Assembly (NCBI RefSeq): GCF_900094585.1
Contig: NZ_FMAG01000011.1
Location: 106,785-170,784 of the forward strand
Length of the DNA stretch: 64,000 nt
From: Martinezella multihospitum
GTDB lineage: Bacteria; Pseudomonadota; Alphaproteobacteria; Rhizobiales; Rhizobiaceae
Reading direction: 5' to 3'
A model generated the notes under the pieces. That model searched no databases. It had not been told where the DNA came from and saw nothing but the letters and a program-made list of their open reading frames with translations. A program made the position numbers and the translations under genes. Below, in pieces: positions 52,962 to 60,925 of this stretch (position 1 is its first letter; each line of letters begins with the position of its first letter).

Positions 52962-54965
52962 GTGACGTCTCACTTCCTGCTCGGCATCGATACGGGTGGA
53001 ACCTACACCGATGCCGTTCTCTTCCATGAAACCGATGGCGTGATCGCCAAGGCGAAATCGCTGACCACGCGGCATGATCTGGCTGTCGGCATTGCGGGCG
53101 CCGTCGATGCGGTCATTGCCAAGGCCAACATTCCGGTCTCGGCGATCGGCCTCGTGTCGCTCTCGACAACACTTGCCACCAATGCATTGGTCGAAGGGCA
53201 GGGCGGCCGCGCCGGACTGGTCATGATCGGTTTCGGCCCCGAGGATCTCAAGCGTGATGGTTTGGCGGAGGCGCTGGGGTCAGATCCGGTGATCTATCTT
53301 CCCGGCGGCCACAATGTGCATGGCAATGAAAACCCGCTCGATCTGGCGGCATTGCAGGAAGCTTTGCCGGATCTGGCGAAGTCGGTCTCTTCCTTCGCTG
53401 TTGCCGGCTATTTCGCCGTGCGGAATCCGGCTCATGAAATCAGGGTGCGCGATTGCATCCGCGAGATCTCACATCTGCCCGTCACCTGCAGCCATGAGCT
53501 TTCATCGAAGCTGGGCGGCCCGCGCCGCGCCTTGACGACGCTGCTCAATGCCCGCCTCGTCTCGATGATCGACCGTCTCGTTGGCGCCTGCGAGGGATTT
53601 CTGGAAACGCGCGGAATTTCCGCGCCGATGATGGTGGTGCGCGGCGACGGCGCTCTGATTTCCGCGGCCGAGGCCAAGCTGCGGCCGATCGAAACCATTC
53701 TGTCCGGTCCCGCCGCGAGCCTCGTCGGCGCGCGTTATCTCACCGGACTCGACAATGCCGTCGTCTCCGACATTGGCGGCACCACGACAGACGTCGCCGT
53801 CATGGACGATGGCCGGCCGCGGCTCGATGCCGATGGCGCCGTGGTCGGCGGCTATCGCACCATGGTCGAGGCCGTTGCCATGCGCACCTACGGTCTCGGC
53901 GGCGATTCCGAAGTGAAGATCAACGATCGTGGCCTCGTCGCCGCTTTCGAGCTTGGCCCGCGCCGCCTGCTGCCGCTCAGCCTCGCCGCCCATATGCACG
54001 GAGCTGCCGTGCTTGAGGTGCTGGAGCAGCAGCTGCGGGCGACGCATCTTGCCCGCAATGCCGGCCGTTTCGCGCTGCGCACCGGCGTGCCGGATCATCT
54101 GGCAAGCGGCCTGACGGCGCCGGAGCAGGCGCTGTTCGACCGCATCGGCAATGTGCCCGTGGCGCTCGACAAGCTCCTGACGATGACGTCGCAGAAGGCG
54201 ACGCTGGATCGGCTTGTCGCACGCGGCCTCGTGCATTTGAGCGGTCTTACGCCCTCCGACGCGATGCATGTGCTTGGCGGACAGGGCCAGTGGAACGCCG
54301 AGGCGGCCCGCCTCGGCCTGGCGCTGGCGATGCGGCTGAAGGATGGGTCTGGGCGCCCCATAGCTGCATCTGTCGAGGAATTGGCGGAAAAAATCGTCGA
54401 TCGCCTCACTCGCCAATCCGCAGATGTGATCCTCGCCGCCTGTCTTGCCGAGGATGGTGTCGCCGATCTCAATCCCGCCAAATCCATCTCCATCGATCGC
54501 GCGCTTCGCCGTGCGCCGGGGATTGCCCGGTTCGCCATTTCGCTCGATCGCCCGCTTGTCGGGCTCGGTGCTTCCGCTCCGGTCTATTATCCCGCCATTG
54601 CCGAGATGCTGGCGAGCGAAAGTGCTATTCCCGATGATTCGGATGTGGCGAATGCCGTCGGTGCCGTCGTCGGTCAGGTCCGCACGAGCGTCACCGTTTT
54701 CGTCACCATGCCGGAGGATGGCATCTATGTGCTGAACGGCGCGGGCGAAAGCCTGCGCTTCACCGACGAGGAGCGGAGTTTTGCCGATGCCCGCTCACGC
54801 GCTATCGAGGCGGCGATGGCGCAGGCAAGGCTCAATGGCGCCGTGGATCTGGTGGTCTCCGTGGACGAGCAGGTGGACGCGCCGGAGGTAGAAGGCAGTC
54901 GCAAGCTGATCGAGGCCCGGTTCATGGCGACCGCCACCGGCCGTCCGCGAATCGCCACGGATTGA
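52962..54965 (+). CDS. Hydantoinase/oxoprolinase family protein (HyuA type)
   Basis: 667 residues from the GTG at 52962; the frame opens at 52917, but the conserved N-terminus HFLLGIDTGGTYTDAVLF begins at the GTG. AGAGG lies 12 bases upstream, a little far. The actin-like ATPase fold shows two phosphate loops, GIDTGGTYTD near residue 7 and DIGGTTTDVAVMDDG near 275. HyuA hydrolyses N-carbamoyl or oxoproline-like amide rings with ATP, usually with HyuB. No HyuB gene is adjacent. The C-terminus is complete by family length, so it is a stand-alone HyuA-type protein with unknown substrate. Confidence 0.9.
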   Translation: MTSHFLLGIDTGGTYTDAVLFHETDGVIAKAKSLTTRHDLAVGIAGAVDAVIAKANIPVSAIGLVSLSTTLATNALVEGQGGRAGLVMIGFGPEDLKRDGLAEALGSDPVIYLPGGHNVHGNENPLDLAALQEALPDLAKSVSSFAVAGYFAVRNPAHEIRVRDCIREISHLPVTCSHELSSKLGGPRRALTTLLNARLVSMIDRLVGACEGFLETRGISAPMMVVRGDGALISAAEAKLRPIETILSGPAASLVGARYLTGLDNAVVSDIGGTTTDVAVMDDGRPRLDADGAVVGGYRTMVEAVAMRTYGLGGDSEVKINDRGLVAAFELGPRRLLPLSLAAHMHGAAVLEVLEQQLRATHLARNAGRFALRTGVPDHLASGLTAPEQALFDRIGNVPVALDKLLTMTSQKATLDRLVARGLVHLSGLTPSDAMHVLGGQGQWNAEAARLGLALAMRLKDGSGRPIAASVEELAEKIVDRLTRQSADVILAACLAEDGVADLNPAKSISIDRALRRAPGIARFAISLDRPLVGLGASAPVYYPAIAEMLASESAIPDDSDVANAVGAVVGQVRTSVTVFVTMPEDGIYVLNGAGESLRFTDEERSFADARSRAIEAAMAQARLNGAVDLVVSVDEQVDAPEVEGSRKLIEARFMATATGRPRIATD

Positions 54966-55084
54966 TTATTTCCCGAAAGGCATAAATCTTTCGAATTATC
55001 TCCAAATTGACGGAGAGCGAAACCGGAAGCAAAGTGGCAGCATGTAAATAGTGGGCCGTAACACGGCTTTTAGGAGTATTAGGC

Positions 55085-57253
55085 ATGAGCCGCATTGAGA
55101 AAAACGGGCTGCAGATCGAATCGGTCCTTTATGATTTCCTCGTCAAGGAGGCCCTTCCGGGCTCTGGCGTGGATGCCGACGCTTTCTTCGCCGGTTTCTC
55201 TGACATCGTCCACGATCTGGCGCCGCGCAACCGCGAGCTGCTCGCCAAGCGCGACCGGATGCAGGCAGCGCTCGACGACTGGTATCGCAAGAATGGCGCG
55301 CCGATTGACCTCGCCGGCTACGAAGCCTTCCTGCGCGACATCGGCTATATCGTACCAGAAGGTGCCGCCTTTGCCGTTTCGACCGCCAATGTCGATCCCG
55401 AGATCTCGCAGATTGCCGGCCCGCAGCTGGTCGTTCCCGTCATGAACGCCCGCTATGCCCTTAACGCCGCCAATGCCCGCTGGGGATCGCTCTACGATGC
55501 GCTTTACGGCACGGACGCCATTCCCGAGACCGATGGCGCCGAAAAGGGCAGGGGTTATAATCCCAAGCGCGGCGAGAAGGTTATCGCCTGGGCTCGGGAC
55601 TTCCTCGATTCCGCCGTGCCGCTTGCCGGCGCGAGCTGGAAGGACGTCACCGATTTTGCCGTCAAGGACGGTGCCCTGGCCATCACCACCAAGACGGGCT
55701 CGGCGGCGCTCGCGGATCGCAGCCATTTCGCCGGCTATCTCGGCGATGCGGCCAACCCGTCGCATATCCTGCTGAAGCAGAACGGCATCCATATCGAAGT
55801 TGCCATTGACCCGAGCACCGCGATCGGCAAGGCCGATCCGGCCGGCATTTCCGACGTACGTCTGGAATCGGCGATCACGACCATCATGGATTGCGAGGAT
55901 TCGATCGCTGCCGTCGATGCCGAGGACAAGGCCGAGGTCTATCGCAACTGGCTCGGCCTGATGAAGGGCGATCTCACCGAAGTAGTCGCCAAGGGCGGCA
56001 AGACCTTCACGCGCCGGCTGAACCCCGATGTCACCTATACCGCGCCGGATGGCAGCACATTCGATCTGCATTGCCGCTCCCTCATGCTGGTGCGCAATGT
56101 CGGCCACCTGATGACCAATCCGGCCATTCTCGATCGCGATGGCAACGAGGTGCCGGAAGGCATCATGGATGCCGTCATCACCGGCCTGATCGCGCTCTAC
56201 GACATCGGTCCGAACGGCCGCCGCCAGAATTCGCGCACCGGCTCGATGTATGTCGTCAAGCCGAAGATGCACGGCCCGGAAGAGGTCGCCTTCGCGGTCG
56301 ATATCTTCACGCGCGTCGAAGACCTGCTCGGCATGCCCAGAAACACCATGAAGATGGGCATCATGGACGAGGAGCGCCGCACCACGGTCAACCTCAAGGA
56401 AGCGATCCGCGCCGCCCGCGAGCGCGTCGTCTTCATCAATACCGGCTTCCTCGATCGCACCGGCGATGAAATCCATACCTCGATGGAAGCCGGCCCGATG
56501 ATCCGCAAGGGCGACATGAAGCAGGCGGCCTGGATCGGCGCCTATGAGAACTGGAACGTCGACATCGGCCTCGAATGTGGCCTCTCCGGCCATGCGCAGA
56601 TCGGCAAAGGCATGTGGGCCATGCCGGACCTCATGGCGGCGATGCTCGAACAGAAGATCGCCCACCCGAAGGCGGGCGCCAACACCGCCTGGGTGCCGTC
56701 GCCGACGGCGGCGACCTTGCATGCCACGCACTATCACCGCGTCAACGTCGCCGACGTGCAGAAGAGCCTGAAGAGCCGTACCCGCGCCAAGCTCTCCGAT
56801 ATCCTCTCCGTGCCGGTCGCCTCGCGGCCGAACTGGACGCCGGAAGAAATCCAGCGCGAGATCGACAACAACAGCCAAGGCATCCTCGGCTACGTCGTCC
56901 GCTGGGTCGATCAGGGCGTCGGCTGCTCAAAGGTTCCGGACATCAACAATGTCGGCCTCATGGAAGACCGTGCCACCCTGCGCATCTCGGCACAGCACAT
57001 GGCCAACTGGCTGCATCACAAGGTCATCACCCAAGCGCAGATTCTGGAGACGATGAAGCGCATGGCCGCCGTGGTCGATCAGCAGAATGCCGATGATCCC
57101 CATTATATCGCCATGTCAGGCAATTTCGACGGCTCGATCGCCTTCCAGGCGGCCCTCGATCTCGTCCTCAAGGGACGCGAGCAGCCGAACGGCTATACCG
57201 AACCGGTCCTGCATCGCCGCCGCATCGAGCTGAAGGCAAAGCAGGCAGGGTGA
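55085..57253 (+). CDS. glcB: Malate synthase G
   Basis: 722 residues. Condenses glyoxylate with acetyl-CoA in the glyoxylate bypass and glycolate use. The glyoxylate/Mg2+ site is in ESAITTIMDCEDSIAAVDAEDK; the conserved GSMYVVKPKMHGPEEV and RRTTVNLKEAIRAA blocks carry the catalytic Arg and adenine contacts. The single-subunit G isoform has the extra internal domain, hence its length compared with isoform A at about 530. AGGAG stands eight bases before the ATG. It is monocistronic. Confidence 0.99.
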   Translation: MSRIEKNGLQIESVLYDFLVKEALPGSGVDADAFFAGFSDIVHDLAPRNRELLAKRDRMQAALDDWYRKNGAPIDLAGYEAFLRDIGYIVPEGAAFAVSTANVDPEISQIAGPQLVVPVMNARYALNAANARWGSLYDALYGTDAIPETDGAEKGRGYNPKRGEKVIAWARDFLDSAVPLAGASWKDVTDFAVKDGALAITTKTGSAALADRSHFAGYLGDAANPSHILLKQNGIHIEVAIDPSTAIGKADPAGISDVRLESAITTIMDCEDSIAAVDAEDKAEVYRNWLGLMKGDLTEVVAKGGKTFTRRLNPDVTYTAPDGSTFDLHCRSLMLVRNVGHLMTNPAILDRDGNEVPEGIMDAVITGLIALYDIGPNGRRQNSRTGSMYVVKPKMHGPEEVAFAVDIFTRVEDLLGMPRNTMKMGIMDEERRTTVNLKEAIRAARERVVFINTGFLDRTGDEIHTSMEAGPMIRKGDMKQAAWIGAYENWNVDIGLECGLSGHAQIGKGMWAMPDLMAAMLEQKIAHPKAGANTAWVPSPTAATLHATHYHRVNVADVQKSLKSRTRAKLSDILSVPVASRPNWTPEEIQREIDNNSQGILGYVVRWVDQGVGCSKVPDINNVGLMEDRATLRISAQHMANWLHHKVITQAQILETMKRMAAVVDQQNADDPHYIAMSGNFDGSIAFQAALDLVLKGREQPNGYTEPVLHRRRIELKAKQAG

Positions 57254-57275
57254 GCCTTCTCTCCGTCAGAGGCCA

Positions 57276-57423
57276 CCTCGATCCTTCGAGGCCTTGTCGT
57301 CTGCGCTGACGCTTTGACGGCAAGGCACCTCAGGATGAGGTGGGGAGAGCCTTACGGCGAGGGGAGGAGATCAGCCCTCATCCTGAGGTGCGCAGCCAAA
57401 GGCGAAGCCTCGAAGGACGAGGG
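57276..57423. repeat. RIME-type intergenic repeat after glcB
   Basis: CCTCGATCCTTCGAGG (57276 on) with CACCTCAGGATGAGGTGG (57326-57343), and CCCTCATCCTGAGGTG (57375 on) to CTCGAAGGACGAGGG (ending 57423). The two units are inverted relative to each other and use the same motifs as the element at 40447-40585. Confidence 0.8.
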
Positions 57424-57460
57424 CGGGTTGGAGTGGCATAGCATCGACCCAAGTTTCCCA

Positions 57461-57498
57461 AACAAAAAAGGCCACCGGATCGCTATCCGGCGGCCTTT
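57461..57498 (-). terminator. Rho-independent terminator of the ykuD gene (bidirectional)
   Basis: On the plus strand AAAGGCC-A-CCGGAT pairs with ATCCGG-C-GGCCTTT around CGCT. On the minus strand the tail reads TTTTTTG (A-run at 57463-57469), suiting the minus-strand L,D-transpeptidase gene. Confidence 0.88.
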
Positions 57499-57519
57499 CT
57501 CAATCCGAATGTCTAGTGA

Positions 57520-58194
57520 TTACTGGATCACGATGACCTTGGTGCTGCGGCCCGGAAGGACGCGGCTGTAGAGATCGATCACGTCCTGATTGATCAGGCG
57601 GATGCAGCCCGAGGAGGCAGCGGTGCCGATCGAAGCCCATTCCGGCGTGCCGTGCAGGCGGAACAGCGTGTCCTGACCCTTCTCGTTATAGAGATACATG
57701 GCGCGTGCGCCGAGCGGGTTGGAAAGGCCCGGGTTCATGCCGCCATCGACATACTTTGCGATTTCCGGACGACGAACAGCCATTTCCTTCGGCGGATGCC
57801 AATTCGGCCATTCCTGCTTCCAGGCGACGTAAGCCGTGCCGGACCAGGAGAAGCCCTGCTTGCCGACGCCGATGCCGTAGCGCATCGCTTCGCCATTGCC
57901 GAGGATGTAGTACAGATGACGCTCGCGCGTATTGACGATGATCGTGCCTTCAGACTCATCCGTCTTGTACTCGACGATCTGGCGGCGGAACTGCGGCTTC
58001 ACCTTCTGGATCGGGATCGCTGGCAGCTGAAAGCCATTGTCAGTCGTCACACCATAGTCGCCATCGAAGGTCTTGATGGTCTCGGTGGCCGAATTTGCGG
58101 TAGCGGCCGGCGCTGCTGCGGCAGTGGTGGCATAGCCAGCCGATGCGAGCATTGCGACAAGGCCGAGTGCAGTCATAGCATTACGGATGCGCAT
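57520..58194 (-). CDS. L,D-transpeptidase (YkuD family)
   Basis: 224 residues from the ATG at 58194, after CAAGAGA; the frame reaches 58242 without a signal-peptide fit. A signal peptide (MRIRNAMTALGLVAMLASAG...) ends near an AAAAP stretch. The catalytic domain carries HGTPEWASIGTAASSGCIRL, in which the Cys of SSGCIRL is the nucleophile with the His of HGT. It makes 3-3 cross-links or attaches proteins to peptidoglycan in the periplasm; rhizobia have many such enzymes. Monocistronic with its own terminator. Confidence 0.95.
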   Translation of the reverse strand: MRIRNAMTALGLVAMLASAGYATTAAAAPAATANSATETIKTFDGDYGVTTDNGFQLPAIPIQKVKPQFRRQIVEYKTDESEGTIIVNTRERHLYYILGNGEAMRYGIGVGKQGFSWSGTAYVAWKQEWPNWHPPKEMAVRRPEIAKYVDGGMNPGLSNPLGARAMYLYNEKGQDTLFRLHGTPEWASIGTAASSGCIRLINQDVIDLYSRVLPGRSTKVIVIQ

Positions 58195-58375
58195 GGAAGT
58201 CTCTTGAATTTTCGTGGCGGGAAACGGATGGCTATCAACCATCTTTGTCTAAAGTTTATTTTCCATTAAACTTGGCTTTGCAAGCTGCTGTGGCCCTACA
58301 AAAATAGCGCCGGCGCGCAAATTAGAAGGACATGGTTTTTTTGCAACAACGCCAGGCCTGTCCCCGAGACAATTC

Positions 58376-58864
58376 ATGACGATTTTGAACGTTTACAATA
58401 ACAATCCGTTAATAGATGGCCGGCAGTCGGAACGCGCCATGCTTGTACGCAAAGGCGTGCAACTATTACTGCACGACATGCGCCACGCCGTGCTACCGGA
58501 GCTGCCGCTCGCCAGCGGCCGCCGCGCCGACCTCATCAGCCTCTCGGAAAAGGGCGAGATCTGGATCATCGAGATCAAGACTTCGATCGAGGATTTCCGC
58601 GTCGACCGCAAATGGCCCGAATACCGGCAGCATTGCGACCGGATGTTCTTCGCGACGCACAAGGATGTGCCGCTGGATATCTTCCCCGAGGATTGCGGGC
58701 TGTTTCTATCGGATGGTTATGGCGCTCACATCATCCGCGAAGCGCCGGAGCATCGCCTGCCGCCAGCGACGCGCAAGTCGGTGACGCTCAATTTCTCGCG
58801 CGCTGCCGCCCAGCGCCTGCTATTGGCCGAATGGGCGACTGGCAAGTCTTTCGCTTCCGAATAG
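58376..58864 (+). CDS. mmcB: MmcB family DNA repair protein
   Basis: 162 residues. A PD-(D/E)xK-like nuclease core is visible as RRADLISLSEKGEIWIIEIKTS, with Asp and the ExK pair near residues 50-70; MmcB is a damage-responsive repair protein known from Caulobacter. No alphaproteobacterial LexA box (GTTC-N7-GTTC) could be recognised in the 120 bases upstream, so SOS control is not supported here. It is divergent from ykuD and convergent with actR. Confidence 0.88.
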   Translation: MTILNVYNNNPLIDGRQSERAMLVRKGVQLLLHDMRHAVLPELPLASGRRADLISLSEKGEIWIIEIKTSIEDFRVDRKWPEYRQHCDRMFFATHKDVPLDIFPEDCGLFLSDGYGAHIIREAPEHRLPPATRKSVTLNFSRAAAQRLLLAEWATGKSFASE

Positions 58865-58875
58865 GTCATTTTCCA

Positions 58876-58922
58876 GCGCAATTCCGGACGGAAAACCGCT
58901 GCACACTTTTCCTGGAATTGCT
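58876..58922. repeat. Intergenic palindromic repeat between mmcB and actR
   Basis: GCAATTCC (58878-58885) pairs with GGAATTGC (58914-58921). The core read on the minus strand is GGAAAAGTGTGCAGCGGTTTTCC, closely like the core of the repeat at 32657-32680 (GAAAAGTGCAAGCGGTTTTC). It ends one base before the actR stop, so it may also act as a bidirectional terminator. Confidence 0.8.
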
Positions 58923-59510
58923 CTATTTCGGCGCCCGCTTGGCAAGGATGCGCTGCAGCGTCCGGCGATGCATGTTGAGCCGGCGGGCCGTCTCGGAAAC
59001 ATTGCGCTCGCACATTTCATAGACACGCTGGATATGCTCCCAGCGCACGCGATCCGCCGACATCGGATTTTCGGGCACTTCGGCCTTCTCGCCGGGGCGC
59101 TGCGTCAGCGCGGCATAGACGTCGTCGGCATCGGCGGGCTTGGCGAGATAGTCGAGCGCGCCCAGCTTGACGGCGGTCACCGCCGTCGCGATGTTGCCAT
59201 AGCCCGTCAGCACTACGATATGCGTGTCGTCACGCCGCTGGCGGATGGCTTCGATCACGTCGAGCCCGTTGCCGTCGCCAAGGCGAAGGTCGACCACGGC
59301 ATATTTCGGCGGGGTCGCCTTGGATTTGGCAACGCCTTCCGCCACCGATTCCGCCGTCTCGACTGCAAAGCCGCGTGCCTCCATCGCCCGCGCCAGCCGG
59401 CGCAGAAAGGGACCGTCGTCATCGACGATCAGCAATGTGGCATCGGGGCCAATATGGCCCTCGGCATCCTTGGCCCCGGCCTGCGGGGCAACGCTTTCCT
59501 TATCCGTCAT
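58923..59510 (-). CDS. actR: Redox-response regulator ActR (RegA/PrrA type)
   Basis: 195 residues from the ATG at 59510, with AGAAGA upstream. Receiver phosphorylation site D74 in YAVVDLRLGDGNG; a short Pro/Glu linker; then a Fis-like HTH (CERNVSETARRLNMHRRTLQRIL) at the C-terminus, characteristic of the RegA family. In rhizobia it controls CO2/nitrogen and acid or redox responses. The sensor ActS is upstream, with a gap of 75 bases. Confidence 0.97.
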   Translation of the reverse strand: MTDKESVAPQAGAKDAEGHIGPDATLLIVDDDGPFLRRLARAMEARGFAVETAESVAEGVAKSKATPPKYAVVDLRLGDGNGLDVIEAIRQRRDDTHIVVLTGYGNIATAVTAVKLGALDYLAKPADADDVYAALTQRPGEKAEVPENPMSADRVRWEHIQRVYEMCERNVSETARRLNMHRRTLQRILAKRAPK

Positions 59511-59585
59511 TTTATCTTCTATCCCGGCGACCATCCGCCTGCATATTCAACCGATTTTGACGATCGCAGTTTTAAGCCGCGAAAA

Positions 59586-60923
59586 TCATTTTGTCGAATT
59601 ACTGTCGATTAACACGCGCGGCCATTCGACGCGGACGCGCGCACCCGGCGTCTCCGGATCGCGATTGCCGAAGGAAAGTGCCGCCCCCGAGCGCTCGAGC
59701 AGCGTCTTGGCGATGAAGAGCCCGAGCCCGAGGCCGCCTGCCGTGTCGTCGCGCTGGCGTGAGGTGACATAGGGCTCGCCGATCCGCGCCAGTATTTCCG
59801 GCGAATAACCGCTGCCATCATCCTCGATGACGATGGTCAGGGTTTCGGTCGTGTATTCCACCGTGACGGTCACCGTTTTGCGGGCGTAGTCGACCGCATT
59901 TTCGATGAGGTTGCCGAGGCCGTACATGATGCCGGCATTGCGTGACAGCACAGGTTCGCCGGAACGCGGGCTCTTTTCGATGAATTCCAGGTTGATGCCG
60001 AACTCGCGATGTGGCGCGATGATCTCCTCCATCATCGACGACAGCGTCAGCCGCCGCATATGTGCTTCGTCCTCGGAAGAGAGCGTCGTTAGGCGCCGCA
60101 GGATATCGCGGCAACGTTCGCTCTGGCTGCGCAGCAGCGCCACATCTTCGCGGAACCGGTCATCCTCCCTGAGCTCCCGCTCCATCTCCTTGGCGACGAC
60201 GCTGATCGTCGCCAGCGGCGTGCCGAGCTCGTGCGCCGCCGCCGCCGCCAGCCCATCCAGCTGCGACAGGTGCTTTTCCCGCTGCAGCACCAGTTCCGTC
60301 GCCGAAAGGGCGTCGGCAAGCTGCGAGGCTTCCATGGAGACGCGATAGGCATAGAAGGCGGCAAAGGCCATGGTGGAGGCGATGGAGCACCAGACGCCGA
60401 GCTGCATGACACTATGCACGCTGACCGCGACACCCTCGTACCAGGGCAGCGGGAAGGGCGAGAAGGCAAGGCCGGTGATGCAGATCATCGCCAGTACGAT
60501 CAGCGGCATACTGTAGCGGATCGGTTGCGAGGCGAAGGAAATGATGACGGGTACGCAGACCAGCGCCGAGAAGGGGTTGGCAAGCCCGCCGGTGATCAGC
60601 AGCAGCCCGCAGAGCTGCAGGAGATCGAGGCTGAGCAGCGCGAAGGCCGCCGGTGGCTCCAGCCGGTGCGTCGGCGGGTAGCGCAGCGTCAGGAAGAAAT
60701 TGATCCAGGCAAGGCAGGCAATTAGCACGCAGCAGGGCAGCAGCGGCATCGGAAATTTCAGCCAGAAGGCGACGATCATGACCGTCACTGTCTGGCCGCC
60801 GACGGCAAGCCAGCGCAGGCGCACCAGCGTCTGCAGTCTCAGCCGCCGGCTGGTATGATGGCCCTCCTGCGCCTTCATTTCGGCTTCGGAGAGTTTTTCC
60901 AGCCCTCGAAAGAAGCGTGCCAT
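59586..60923 (-). CDS. actS: Redox sensor histidine kinase ActS (RegB/PrrB type)
   Basis: 445 residues. Six hydrophobic helices fill roughly residues 37-195. The quinone-binding motif GGLANPF is at 112-118. Phospho-acceptor H231 is in AAAHELGTPLATIS, and the redox-active Cys corresponds to C271 in SERCRDILRRL. The kinase domain carries NLIENAVDYA, EDDGSGYSP and GLGLGLFIAKTLL. It phosphorylates ActR. It starts two bases after the hrpB stop (ATG at 60923), so it is probably cotranscribed with hrpB. Confidence 0.97.
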   Translation of the reverse strand: MARFFRGLEKLSEAEMKAQEGHHTSRRLRLQTLVRLRWLAVGGQTVTVMIVAFWLKFPMPLLPCCVLIACLAWINFFLTLRYPPTHRLEPPAAFALLSLDLLQLCGLLLITGGLANPFSALVCVPVIISFASQPIRYSMPLIVLAMICITGLAFSPFPLPWYEGVAVSVHSVMQLGVWCSIASTMAFAAFYAYRVSMEASQLADALSATELVLQREKHLSQLDGLAAAAAHELGTPLATISVVAKEMERELREDDRFREDVALLRSQSERCRDILRRLTTLSSEDEAHMRRLTLSSMMEEIIAPHREFGINLEFIEKSPRSGEPVLSRNAGIMYGLGNLIENAVDYARKTVTVTVEYTTETLTIVIEDDGSGYSPEILARIGEPYVTSRQRDDTAGGLGLGLFIAKTLLERSGAALSFGNRDPETPGARVRVEWPRVLIDSNSTK

Positions 60924-60925
60924 CG

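Noticed and set aside
55079..56878. 599-residue minus-strand ORF over glcB
   Set aside because: Antisense shadow of a certain gene; long antisense frames are common in GC-rich DNA with strong third-position bias. Its product is rich in Arg/Asp/Gly without motifs.
57314..57571. 85-residue ORF in the gap after glcB
   Set aside because: Made of intergenic repeat sequence and the terminator region.
58270..58375. LexA box before mmcB
   Set aside because: No GTTC-N7-GTTC pattern found.
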